Below, piece by piece: positions 1-8,909 of a stretch of DNA of 64,000 bases. Within the stretch, counting starts at the first letter, position 1, and each line of letters begins with the position of its first letter. Source of the DNA: Chitinophagaceae bacterium. GTDB taxonomy: Bacteria > Bacteroidota > Bacteroidia > Chitinophagales > Chitinophagaceae. Location: positions 124,001 through 188,000 of the forward strand of contig JAHBTK010000007.1 in the NCBI GenBank assembly GCA_019638625.1, given 5' to 3'. The notes beneath the pieces are model-generated. The model saw only the letters and a program-made list of their open reading frames with translations, ran no database searches and was not told where the DNA came from. The position numbers and the translations under genes were made by a program.

Positions 1-2485
1 GTTCCAGTTGGTTCCGTTCCTGTGCCGTATAGTGTGCGGGGCGCTCTTCCCGCCGGAAGTTCGGCAACTTACGGTGCAGGTCAAACGATATATCCCGCTT
101 ATAGTAAGGTTGCATGTATACGCTGTCGATTTCTATATAACTATCCTTCAGCCTGATACCTAACTGTACATACCCCGGCGGCGTCCTGAAAACGTAACTT
201 TTGTCCGTTACGCCATTGTACCAAACCGGTTTACGGTTGATATACAGCATATATACTTCAAGCGGCTTTCCATCCTGCACCATAAATACGGATAACTGGG
301 GCTGGAAATCGGAAATCGGCGTAAATACGGAATATTCGCCTGCTTCCGGAAACAACAGCCGGTAATATTCCATTGTATCCAGGTGGAAGTTTTTACGCCA
401 GCCCTGGTGTTCTCTCAAAAGGAAGCTCTTCCTGGCAAAGGCTTCATCCAGTTCAATACCGTCAATGAGTATGCGCCGTTTGCTCTTAAAGCGATCGAGG
501 TATGGAGGTTCCGGCACCCTGATAGCTGTCCCGAATTGTTTGTTATAACTTACTGCCGTCAGGTTAACGGCTGCGGCTGGTTTTCCCTTATAATCTTCCA
601 CGGTGATCGTAACCGTATCTGTCTGCCCGGGGTATATGGTTGCCGCACCGGAAACAGAAGTATTCAGCAGCTTATCCAGCACGGCAACTGTATTATAACC
701 ATGCCTTTCTTCTCCTTTCCAGATATAATTCCAGGTTACCGTATATATTCTGTTGTGCGGCAGACTGGTCTTCCAGACAATATTTTCAACCGTATCTTTT
801 CCGGAGGCATAGATCCGGTTGCCATACAAAACGGTATAATGCACCAGCATTTTCCAGGGATTTTGCAGCAGGAATCCGGTGGTGTCTCCTTCCTGGATCC
901 GGCTGAACCGTAACCCCATGTCCTCATCTGGTTCAAAAGACCGGCTTATCCCTGTGCTGTCTTTTTTATTATCGGCCCAAAAGAAGTAATCCTCCACATA
1001 GGGGTTGATCTTTTGCCTGAATGGGTAGGTGATAGCCAACTCTTTATCCTCATCCCCGTAAGACAAGGCGCCTTCAGCCGGTACCGGCGCCCCGTTCTTT
1101 CTTACACGGGCTACTACTTCTCCGCCTTCCTGCCACACTTCAATAAAGGCAGGGTTTTTCACCAATTTCACCTCAAGCGTCTCCTCCTGCAGTTCGTTGT
1201 TGCTGTTCCGGAAAACAGCCTTAACGTTTAGCTGAATGTCCGCATCCGGTAAAGCCGAAGCGGGAATTTCGAACCTGGTCAACCCCTCAACAGCCAGTGG
1301 TTTCTCCTGCTGCCAGAGAGTGTCGGCTATAAATACCTGTTGCCGGTAAAACTCCGCAACCGAACCAGGTTGTACCAGCAGGTTCACTCTGCCATCCATT
1401 AACGGAAGGCCACTGGCATCCTGCGCTTTGGCATAAAACACCAGTGTATCGCCGGCAAAATAGCGGTCTTTTTCAGAAGATAGGGAGTAGGAGGCTATTT
1501 CATCCAGGAGGTAATCTTCTATTTTGAAAGAGCCCGCCAATACTACTTTACCTTTTTTATTGACCAACTGGAGGGAATAGTTTTTGTCGGACACCAGGGA
1601 ATCACCTAATACAAAACGATGCACGTATGCTCCCGGCGTTTCAGGTTGCAGGGTTCCCAGTTTGGAGCTGACATAGCCATTCCGGCTATAATATTGCAAC
1701 CTGTTTTCCAGGGTTTTTTTATATTGCTTTCCTTTACGGCTTATTACATAGGCTTTGAATTGCACAGTATCGCCCGGTTTGTACCTGGGTTGATTAAAGA
1801 TCATATACCCGGTTGAATTAACCCTATAGGAATTTCTTTCAAACCAGTACCCGGGCTGTGTTTGGACGAGTCTTTTTATTGTCCGCACCGGCCAACCTGC
1901 TGCCCACACAGGTTTGGTGTGGTAAAAATTACTCCACCACTGTTGCCAGCGGCTTCTTTCCTCTTCTTCCAGCGCGGTAGCTTCCACAAATAAGGTGTCG
2001 CCCGGAATTGCCACTTTAACAATGGCTTCTTCTATTTTAGATTTTTTAAAAGTGCAGACCTGCCCGGGGCTTTTGTTTTGCTTTTTGCCATTCAACCATA
2101 CATCTGCCGCAATGTTGGGATTGCCTGTATTGTCCCTGATCTCCAGTTGCAGTGTTCTTTTATTATTGATGGGGAATACCCTGATATTGCTCTGGCAGTA
2201 ATAACCGGCTACCAACTCATATTCGTTTACACGCAGAATAAGGTAATTACCAACCGGCAGGTATTCATATGCCGCAGTATCTGCATGCCAGGTGGCCACA
2301 GGTGTATGATCGAGGTAGGCATCCGGATTAATCTCCCCGGTTCGCAGCAGTTTTTCGGCATCGGCAGCCGTTATCCTGTAAACTAATGATTGCCAGCTTT
2401 TCTGCCGGATATCCTGCCTGCCCTGGGAAAACCCGCAGCAAAAACTGAACAGGAACCCTATAGTGATCAATATATTCTTTCCCAT
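1..2485 (-). CDS. MG2-domain (alpha-2-macroglobulin-like) exported protein, 3' end cut by window edge
   Basis: An open frame of 828 codons runs off the left edge, so the C-terminus is missing. The start at 2485 gives a clear signal peptide (MGKNILITIGFLF followed by a CCGFSQ cleavage region). Around residue 230 is RYKPGDTVQFKAYV, the typical core of an MG2 macroglobulin domain; a second related strand, DRYFAGDTLVFYAKA, follows about 100 residues later, as expected for consecutive beta-sandwich MG domains. No thioester motif (CxEQ) is visible in the part present. Family knowledge: such proteins are exported and may act as protease traps or as carriers for TonB-plug-like domains in Bacteroidota. 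The exact subfamily cannot be decided without the C-terminus. Confidence 0.7.
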   Translation of the reverse strand, partial: MGKNILITIGFLFSFCCGFSQGRQDIRQKSWQSLVYRITAADAEKLLRTGEINPDAYLDHTPVATWHADTAAYEYLPVGNYLILRVNEYELVAGYYCQSNIRVFPINNKRTLQLEIRDNTGNPNIAADVWLNGKKQNKSPGQVCTFKKSKIEEAIVKVAIPGDTLFVEATALEEEERSRWQQWWSNFYHTKPVWAAGWPVRTIKRLVQTQPGYWFERNSYRVNSTGYMIFNQPRYKPGDTVQFKAYVISRKGKQYKKTLENRLQYYSRNGYVSSKLGTLQPETPGAYVHRFVLGDSLVSDKNYSLQLVNKKGKVVLAGSFKIEDYLLDEIASYSLSSEKDRYFAGDTLVFYAKAQDASGLPLMDGRVNLLVQPGSVAEFYRQQVFIADTLWQQEKPLAVEGLTRFEIPASALPDADIQLNVKAVFRNSNNELQEETLEVKLVKNPAFIEVWQEGGEVVARVRKNGAPVPAEGALSYGDEDKELAITYPFRQKINPYVEDYFFWADNKKDSTGISRSFEPDEDMGLRFSRIQEGDTTGFLLQNPWKMLVHYTVLYGNRIYASGKDTVENIVWKTSLPHNRIYTVTWNYIWKGEERHGYNTVAVLDKLLNTSVSGAATIYPGQTDTVTITVEDYKGKPAAAVNLTAVSYNKQFGTAIRVPEPPYLDRFKSKRRILIDGIELDEAFARKSFLLREHQGWRKNFHLDTMEYYRLLFPEAGEYSVFTPISDFQPQLSVFMVQDGKPLEVYMLYINRKPVWYNGVTDKSYVFRTPPGYVQLGIRLKDSYIEIDSVYMQPYYKRDISFDLHRKLPNFRREERPAHYTAQERNQLE

Positions 2486-2742
2486 AAGCCATCGTTGTAC
2501 CGGGTGGATGCGTACGAAGAAGAAATTGCATAACGGGAGGAGGACTATTTTATTACCGGTTTTGAGGACTGCTTTGATCCCAAGCCATATTTTTAACGCA
2601 AATTGACCTGCACGCCGAGTTTTATAAAAAACGATAAGCAGGCCCCCACATCTGAAAGGCGCCTTTCCTTTATACTGAATATGTATTATTTTTTGTTGAC
2701 CTGTACAACCAGAAAACCTGGGGAGATCCTATGTCTTTTTAT

Positions 2743-4233
2743 CTACGCAACTTCCCAGGTAACGCTGCCATCCTTGTTATCCTTAAGGATCACGCCTTTT
2801 TGCTGCAGCTCGTTCCGGATTTTGTCTGAGGTGGCAAAATCCTTCCTGGCACGGGCTTCTTTTCTTATCTGGATCAGGAGCTCCAGAACTCCGTCCAGCA
2901 ACCCGTTATCTCCCTCCTTTACACTGGTCAGTCCAAATATATCGGTGAGGTATACCCTGAACTGCTGTTTGAGCCGTTCAAAGGTCTCCGGCCGGATATT
3001 CCCAACCGAAAGCTGTTGGGTCTTGAAGGAATTGATCACCGGTACCAGTTCAAACATTGCCGCCAATACCTTTGCGGTATTGAAGTCGTCATTCATGCTG
3101 TTGTCAAACTCGGTAACAAGATCATTACATTTTTGGTCCAGCGCTTCATCTACAAGGTCCTGTACTCCATACTCAAGGCTTTCCACTATCTCGTAAGCAT
3201 CCCATAAACGCTTCAATCCCTTTTCTGCCGCCTGCAGCGCTTCATTGCTGAAATCGAGGGTACTCCGGTAATGTGTTTGCAGCATGAAGAAACGTACTGT
3301 CATAGGGGCATAGGCCTTTTCCAGCAGGGGGTGGTTGCCGGTAAACAGTTCATGGGGTAAAAACCCGTTGCCGGCGGATTTGCTCATCCTGGCTCCATTG
3401 ACCGTCAGCATATTGGTGTGTATCCAGTAATTTGCCGGACTTACATGAAAGCAGGCCTGCGATTGCGCGATCTCGTTAGTATGATGCGTGGCTGCCAGGT
3501 CCATACCGCCGCCATGTATGTCAAACTGTTTTCCCAGGTACTTCTCACTCATGGCGGAGCACTCTATATGCCAGCCGGGAAAACCCATTCCCCACGGGGA
3601 GGGCCATTGCATCAGGTGTTCGGGCTTGGCTTTTATCCAGAGGGCAAAATCCAGGCGGCCCCTTTTTTCATCCTGTCCACCCAGTTCCCGCGTGCCTTCC
3701 AGCAGATCTTCCATCTTTCTGTTCGTGAGTATTCCGTATGGCTTTTCCCTGTCATATTTTTCTACATCAAAGTACACGGTTCCATCTACCTCGTATGCAT
3801 AACCGTTCGCCAGTATCTGTTTCACCATTTCTATCTGTTCCGAGATATGCCCCGTTGCGGTAGGTTCAATAGACGGTGGCTGATTATTGAACAGGCGCAT
3901 TACTTCATGAAAGCCAAGGGTATATTTTTGCACGATCTCCATGGGTTCCACCTGCTCCAGCCGGGCTTTCTTCGAGAACTTGTCATCCCCCTCATCCCGG
4001 TCGCCTTCCAGGTGCCCGGCATCGGTAATATTACGTACATAACGGACTTTGTAGCCAAGGTACTTCAGGTAGCGGTATATGATATCAAATGAGATAAATG
4101 TGCGGCAATTTCCCAGGTGAACGTCACTGTATACGGTTGGTCCGCATACATACATGCCTACATATCCGGGGGTGATAGGTGTAAAAACTTCTTTGGTCCT
4201 GGAAAGGGAATTATAGATCTTCAGCGCTGACAT
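2743..4233 (-). CDS. cysS: cysteine--tRNA ligase
   Basis: Class I aminoacyl-tRNA synthetase that charges tRNA-Cys in the cytoplasm. The 496-residue length is normal for CysRS. Visible signatures are the zinc-site region VCGPTVY with Cys30, the HIGH-type motif HLGN at residues 39-42, a second zinc-ligand region GWHIECSAMS near residue 220, and the KMSKS loop written as RMSKSAGN near residue 280. The start ATG at 4233 is about 20 bases downstream of a Bacteroidota -7 element on the same strand. It is followed by a 257-base gap and then the MG2 gene, so it is probably transcribed alone. Confidence 0.97.
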   Translation of the reverse strand: MSALKIYNSLSRTKEVFTPITPGYVGMYVCGPTVYSDVHLGNCRTFISFDIIYRYLKYLGYKVRYVRNITDAGHLEGDRDEGDDKFSKKARLEQVEPMEIVQKYTLGFHEVMRLFNNQPPSIEPTATGHISEQIEMVKQILANGYAYEVDGTVYFDVEKYDREKPYGILTNRKMEDLLEGTRELGGQDEKRGRLDFALWIKAKPEHLMQWPSPWGMGFPGWHIECSAMSEKYLGKQFDIHGGGMDLAATHHTNEIAQSQACFHVSPANYWIHTNMLTVNGARMSKSAGNGFLPHELFTGNHPLLEKAYAPMTVRFFMLQTHYRSTLDFSNEALQAAEKGLKRLWDAYEIVESLEYGVQDLVDEALDQKCNDLVTEFDNSMNDDFNTAKVLAAMFELVPVINSFKTQQLSVGNIRPETFERLKQQFRVYLTDIFGLTSVKEGDNGLLDGVLELLIQIRKEARARKDFATSDKIRNELQQKGVILKDNKDGSVTWEVA

Positions 4234-4255
4234 AACCTGTTAAACTAAGTTTTTG

Positions 4256-4263
4256 CAAATATA
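4256..4263 (-). promoter_or_regulatory. -7 promoter element for cysS
   Basis: Minus-strand TATATTTG fits the Bacteroidota -7 consensus TAnnTTTG and lies 23 bases before the cysS ATG. No good TTG is seen at the -33 spacing, so the promoter is only half supported. Confidence 0.45.
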
Positions 4264-4295
4264 TAGGTTAATATACCCTATATGAACTGATTCTT

Positions 4296-5459
4296 TCATT
4301 TCTGAAGGGAAAGGTCTGTTACAACGGGTATGTGATCGGACAGAACCTGCCCGACAGCCTTTGTCTGATGAATGGTAAACTGCGGATCGGTCAGGATATA
4401 ATCTATACGAAGGAAGGGCAACCGGCGCATAAAGCCTGAGAACAAGCTGTAAAAGGTCTTGCCAAAGCCCAATCCCTTTTCTATGAAAGCATCCTTTTTG
4501 TTTCCCCGGATCGTAAAATAGGTATATGAGTTGGGTACATCGTTCAGGTCGGCACAGAATATTTCCGGATATTTGCTCCTGTCCATTTCCTCGCGTATCC
4601 GGTCAGCCTGTTTTCCCCGGAACTGGAAAGCAACGCGCATTTTTCGTACGATGCTTTTCGAGGCGTCCAGGCGTTCATCCGGATCATTTTTTATTTTGTT
4701 GATATCCTGATAGTCTTTTCCCATAAAGCCGAATGATTGCAGGTGCCCTGCAAATACCCTGATGGTATCTTTACCGGTTGAAATATCTGCATATATCACT
4801 CCTTCCGTTGTTCCCAACCCTGATGGCAGATCCACTATATCAGTGTTTATTATCGACAGCTTCGACAAAATGATGATGCCGTTCCCCTTTGTTTTTTTTT
4901 CAGCCTGCTTATTTCCGTTGCTACTGCCATGCGGGGCAAAGAAATAATATTTAAAACCCATTTCAGTAGTCAGTATCTCCAGGTTATTGGCATATCTTCC
5001 CGATTCGGAGGAGGTGAATTCCTGGATAGTCAGTATATCAGGGTTATAATTCCCGATCAGGTCAAACATTTTCTGGTGATCGGCAGAAATGCCGGATTTA
5101 CTGATTCTTTCAGTTGGTCCGATAAAGAACCTCATATTCCAGGTCATTATCCGGATTCTTTCCTCAGGTTTCTCCATATCAAATCCCGATCCTATATTGA
5201 AAGCAAAAGCCGCGCCGACACTCTTCCAGCCGACCGCTAAACAGAGCAGTACCAGGATAGACCATTTTGATTTTTTCAGCGACCAGTACAACAGAAAGAA
5301 CAGCATCAAAATAAGGCAGTAAGGGAACAGCAACCCGAAAAAGCCAAAATGCCACCAACGGGCCGGGTTTAAAAAAGGAGATAAACAGGTTGCAAGGAAT
5401 ACAACAACAAAAACCAAAAAAAAGGTAACAAACAGCCTTTTCGTAATTTTTTTAACCAT
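4296..5459 (-). CDS. endonuclease/exonuclease/phosphatase family protein, membrane-anchored
   Basis: The first ~100 residues hold three hydrophobic segments (FVTFFLVFVVVFLATCL, a second FGLLFPYCLILMLFFLLYW and a third VLLCLAVGWKSVGAAFAF), which place the catalytic domain outside the membrane. The rest has the DNase I-like fold signatures in order: RIMTWNMRFF, ILTIQEF, IFCADLNDVPNS and the C-terminal SDHIPVVTDL. Asn, Glu, Asp and His metal and catalytic residues are all present, so it should be an active phosphodiesterase, but the substrate (nucleic acid, lipid or sugar phosphate) is not shown. It lies 8 bases after the rhomboid gene upstream and is probably cotranscribed with both rhomboids; this neighbourhood is common in Bacteroidota. 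Confidence 0.85.
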   Translation of the reverse strand: MVKKITKRLFVTFFLVFVVVFLATCLSPFLNPARWWHFGFFGLLFPYCLILMLFFLLYWSLKKSKWSILVLLCLAVGWKSVGAAFAFNIGSGFDMEKPEERIRIMTWNMRFFIGPTERISKSGISADHQKMFDLIGNYNPDILTIQEFTSSESGRYANNLEILTTEMGFKYYFFAPHGSSNGNKQAEKKTKGNGIIILSKLSIINTDIVDLPSGLGTTEGVIYADISTGKDTIRVFAGHLQSFGFMGKDYQDINKIKNDPDERLDASKSIVRKMRVAFQFRGKQADRIREEMDRSKYPEIFCADLNDVPNSYTYFTIRGNKKDAFIEKGLGFGKTFYSLFSGFMRRLPFLRIDYILTDPQFTIHQTKAVGQVLSDHIPVVTDLSLQK

Positions 5460-5467
5460 GCTGAATA

Positions 5468-6379
5468 TTATAGGTCTTCTTCACTGGCTCTGCGTAGCAG
5501 GTCCTTTTCTTCCTGGCTAAGACTCTGCATTCCGCTATTATTGATCTTATCGAGAATTTCGTCAACCCGCTGCTGATTCAGGTTGGGTTTTCTTTTAAAC
5601 GGTTTTTTCCCGGCGGTATCGTAAAATACCGTTTCCCTGTCTTTTTGTTTCCTGGGAGAACGAATATCCGGGTTGAACAAATTAAAAAACCAATCGTAGA
5701 GACGATTCATCCAGGTTCCTATATCAGTGCCGCGATGCAAAACTGTCATATAAACAAAGCCCATTGCCGCGCCGCCCAGTTGTGCTGCGTACATGGCCGG
5801 GCTATAGGACGATCCCACCACATTAATTACCACGTATACCAGCGTTAAAATCCATAAACGTATGCCACCTGCCAACATAGGAAATATCCTGTACCCGGGT
5901 GCCGCTACCGTTATAGCAACCGCAACAGCCATTACCGAAGGCGATGCTCCTGCCAGTGAAGCTGCGGCTCCACCGGAAAGCGCCAGACCGGCAACCAGGA
6001 ACGACAATGCGCCCGCCAACCCGCCGTAGATATACAACGGCACTAATCTTCTTCCGCCATAGAGCGTTTGCATGATGACGCCAAAGGCCCAAAGCCACAA
6101 CATATTGGCTATAAGAGACCAGATGCCGATATGAACAAACATGTAAGTGAGAAAAGTCCAGGGACTCCGGATGGCACCGGCAAACGAAGCCGGCAAAAGA
6201 AAATGCTGTAAAACCTGTCCCTGGTAAGAAGAGATGTCAATATTGGATATCTGGTAAATGCCTTTCACAAGAAAAAGCATAGCAGTAATAAGGATGTTTA
6301 TTACTATAACCTTTATTAGCGCATCATTATCAGAGCCCAAAAAAATTTTTTTCCCTCTTGCCTGTTCTAGCACCCCCAT
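5468..6379 (-). CDS. rhomboid-family membrane protein lacking the catalytic histidine (probable pseudoprotease)
   Basis: A 303-residue polytopic membrane protein with rhomboid layout. The serine-loop region reads GASPS (Ser146) instead of GxSG, and the last catalytic helix reads YAAQLGGAAMG, so Gln200 stands where active rhomboids have the His of the AHLGG motif. The codon is CAA. The C-terminal ~75 residues form a charged cytoplasmic tail ending in DEILDKINNSG and SQEEKDLLRRASEEDL, as in the DUF6576-type tail of Bacteroidota rhomboids. It sits 32 bases downstream of a rhomboid that retains Ser and His, and 8 bases upstream of the nuclease-fold gene. Inference: it may bind or chaperone substrates, or regulate the active partner. 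Loss of proteolysis is predicted, not shown. Confidence 0.85.
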   Translation of the reverse strand: MGVLEQARGKKIFLGSDNDALIKVIVINILITAMLFLVKGIYQISNIDISSYQGQVLQHFLLPASFAGAIRSPWTFLTYMFVHIGIWSLIANMLWLWAFGVIMQTLYGGRRLVPLYIYGGLAGALSFLVAGLALSGGAAASLAGASPSVMAVAVAITVAAPGYRIFPMLAGGIRLWILTLVYVVINVVGSSYSPAMYAAQLGGAAMGFVYMTVLHRGTDIGTWMNRLYDWFFNLFNPDIRSPRKQKDRETVFYDTAGKKPFKRKPNLNQQRVDEILDKINNSGMQSLSQEEKDLLRRASEEDL

Positions 6380-6411
6380 ATAACAGATTTAAAACATTAC
6401 CCTTAAAGTTA

Positions 6412-7134
6412 CTAATAAAATCTTCTGCGGTTGGTTTTATTCCAGTACAATACCATCAAAAAGCCGATCAATGCACCGCCGAGATGCGCCCAATGGGCCA
6501 CATTGTCTCCCGCGGAATTTCTTACACCCAGGTACAACTCCAGCGCACCATACATAATAACGAACCACTTGGCCTTAATAGGTATAAAAAAGTATAAATA
6601 AATTAAACTATTGGGGAACAGGTAACCGAATGCGGCCAGGCAGCCGAAAACAGAGCCGGAAGCCCCCAGAGTTGGGGTATTAATTCGAAAAGATAATTGT
6701 ATCAACCTTCTGTGGTATTCAGGCTCGCTAAGAAAGGGAGCCTGAGTATTAAAATCACTAATCCAACGAGTATTTTCATAATATAGCACCCCTAAATGCA
6801 ACATCGCGGCGCCGATGCCGCAGAGCAGGTAAAATATTAAAAATCTTTTAGGACCCCAATGATTCTCTAGCGCACTCCCAAACATCCAGACCGCAAACAT
6901 GTTAAACAAAATATGGCTAAATTGATAAGGGCTGTGTAAAAACATATAAGAGACCAACTGGTGCGGTCGGAAATGGTCGGAACGTATGTCGTGCAAGGCA
7001 AAGGTATCTTCCATAGAAAAAACGCCTGCTTTACCAAGTACGATCTGGGCAAGATATACTATCGCGTTAATAATAAGGAGATTTTTTACAATTACCGGCA
7101 ATACCTGGAAGCCGCCCGGTCTGAATTCAGCCAT
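6412..7134 (-). CDS. rhomboid intramembrane serine protease
   Basis: A 240-residue polytopic protein with both rhomboid catalytic elements: GASGSVFG (Ser159) and HWAHLGGALIGF (His217). The conserved helix with FSHILFNMFAVWMFGS (the HxxxN motif) lies at residues 73-87. It should cleave transmembrane segments within the inner membrane; substrates are unknown. It is the first gene of a minus-strand group with the degenerate rhomboid and the membrane-anchored phosphodiesterase-fold protein. Confidence 0.93.
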   Translation of the reverse strand: MAEFRPGGFQVLPVIVKNLLIINAIVYLAQIVLGKAGVFSMEDTFALHDIRSDHFRPHQLVSYMFLHSPYQFSHILFNMFAVWMFGSALENHWGPKRFLIFYLLCGIGAAMLHLGVLYYENTRWISDFNTQAPFLSEPEYHRRLIQLSFRINTPTLGASGSVFGCLAAFGYLFPNSLIYLYFFIPIKAKWFVIMYGALELYLGVRNSAGDNVAHWAHLGGALIGFLMVLYWNKTNRRRFY

Positions 7135-7374
7135 TACAATTATTTAAAATGAATTATTTGCGAATTTAACCCATGTGGCGCAAATAGAAGGTTTGACAGG
7201 CAAAATACTTGTTCCTGACCCAAATTTTACGGTAAATAGCAAAACGATAAAGCAGGGTCAATTGCTGAAACAAAGCTTTCGCAAACGCTTGCCAAGCCGG
7301 GGTAACCGGGAGGGACCCATCCAGTCCGGCGCAATTTGCAGCAGCTATTTGGGTGCTGCAAACTCCCGGTAAAA

Positions 7375-8784
7375 TTATCTTAATTTTAACTGTACCACGT
7401 TTTCTATATGGTGTGTATGGGGAAACATGTCTACCGGCTGCACTTTTGTTACCCTGTATTTTTCGTCCAGCCAGTGCAGGTCCCGGGCCTGGGTAGCGCT
7501 GTTGCAGCTAACGTATACGACTAAGGACGCTTCCATATCCAGTATCTTTCTCACCAGCTTTTCATGCATACCCGCCCTGGGAGGGTCTGTGATAATGACA
7601 TCGGGCTTCCCATGCTGTAAAAAGAAGCTGTCGTCGCATATATTGATCACATCTCCTGCAAAAAAAGCAGCGTGTTCTATTTTATTCAAAGCGGCATTTT
7701 CCTTCGCGTCCTCAATCGCCTCGGGCACCAGTTCCACCCCGATCAGTTTTTTCGCCAACCTGCTTACGAATATTCCTATACTGCCGGTGCCGCAGTACAA
7801 GTCGTATACTATCTGGGTGCCATCCAGTTCCGCGAACTCCCTTGTAATATCATATAGTTTTTCTCCCTGCCGGCTATTGGTTTGAAAAAATGATTTAGGG
7901 CCGATCTTAAACAAATACGCTCCCAGCTTTTCAACTATAAACCCTTTTCCATGGTAAACTACCGGTTCCAGGTCGTAGATGGAATCGTTTTTCTTGGGGT
8001 TGATGGTATAAAGCAGGGTGGTGATGGCAGGTACTTCCTGCAAAAGGTGATCAAGCAGCTTTTTTCTTTCTGCCGTATCATCATACCCGAAACAAATATT
8101 TACCATTGTTTCACCGGTAGTACATACCCTGATAGCGAGGGTCCTTAACCACCCGGCATGGTTTTTTATATCGTAAAAAGAGTATTCGTTCTCTTTGGCA
8201 AATTGACGGATGGTATTTTTGATCAGGTTGGCAGGCTCCTCCATCAAATGACAGGTTTCAATATCCACCACCTTGTCAAACAGCCGGGGTACATGAAACC
8301 CCAATGCGTTTTCCGGTTCATTCCATGTAGCCCCTTCTTTGATCTCTTCACGGGTTTTATACCGGCGGTTGCTAAAGGTGAACTCCAGTTTATTCCTGTA
8401 CCGGGTGTCCTTTTCGCAGCCTGCTATCGGCAGCAATTCAGGCAGGTCTATCCTGCCCAGTCGCCGTAGGTTTTGCTCCACTTCGTTTTGTTTGTACTTC
8501 AGTTGTTTTTCGTAGGGCAGCATCTGCCATTTACATCCCCCGCAAACACCAAAATGATCACAAAACGGTTCAGAACGATCCGGAGAATGGGCATGAAAAG
8601 AGGTGACATACCCTTCTCCCCAGTCTTTCTTGCTCTTTGTAAGTTGCACGCTCACCACGTCTCCGGGTACTGCTCCTTCAATAAAGATCACTTTGCCATC
8701 TACCCTGCTTAAAGAACGTCCTTCTGCCGCATAGTCCTGCACAGGTATTTCTTTTAATACAGGTTTTTGTTTACGCCTGCTCAT
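7375..8784 (-). CDS. rlmD: 23S rRNA (uracil-5-)-methyltransferase RlmD-like
   Basis: A 469-residue SAM-dependent RNA m5U methyltransferase. An N-terminal TRAM domain spans about residues 8-65. It is followed by iron-sulfur ligands Cys75, Cys81, Cys84 and Cys178 with the spacing used by the [4Fe-4S] cluster of RlmD. The SAM-binding segment YDLYCGTGSIGIFVS, the DPPRAGM motif and the catalytic-cysteine motif VYVSCNSATQ are intact. Bacterial family members modify U1939 or U747 of 23S rRNA or U54 of tRNA; the cluster ligands favour an rRNA enzyme, but target assignment between RlmD and RlmC is uncertain in Bacteroidota. The gene is flanked by non-coding DNA on both sides. Confidence 0.9.
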   Translation of the reverse strand: MSRRKQKPVLKEIPVQDYAAEGRSLSRVDGKVIFIEGAVPGDVVSVQLTKSKKDWGEGYVTSFHAHSPDRSEPFCDHFGVCGGCKWQMLPYEKQLKYKQNEVEQNLRRLGRIDLPELLPIAGCEKDTRYRNKLEFTFSNRRYKTREEIKEGATWNEPENALGFHVPRLFDKVVDIETCHLMEEPANLIKNTIRQFAKENEYSFYDIKNHAGWLRTLAIRVCTTGETMVNICFGYDDTAERKKLLDHLLQEVPAITTLLYTINPKKNDSIYDLEPVVYHGKGFIVEKLGAYLFKIGPKSFFQTNSRQGEKLYDITREFAELDGTQIVYDLYCGTGSIGIFVSRLAKKLIGVELVPEAIEDAKENAALNKIEHAAFFAGDVINICDDSFFLQHGKPDVIITDPPRAGMHEKLVRKILDMEASLVVYVSCNSATQARDLHWLDEKYRVTKVQPVDMFPHTHHIENVVQLKLR

Positions 8785-8789
8785 ACCGG

Positions 8790-8797
8790 CAAAAATA
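8790..8797 (-). promoter_or_regulatory. possible -7 element very close to the rlmD start
   Basis: Minus-strand TATTTTTG matches TAnnTTTG only 5 bases before the rlmD ATG. If used, transcription would start at or next to the start codon and the mRNA would be leaderless. No -33 TTG is seen at the right spacing, so this could be chance. Confidence 0.3.
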
Positions 8798-8909
8798 AGA
8801 GGGATTGGTGACTTGCGATTGCTGATTTCGGATTTATGATGTATTGATTGTTGACTTCTGATTGTACCTTTTTTCTCAAATCCGTAATTTCCGTTAGCTT
8901 ACAGTCAAA

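Noticed and set aside
3418..4092. Long plus-strand open frame opposite cysS
   Set aside because: It mirrors the codon pattern of cysS on the other strand and has no family signature.
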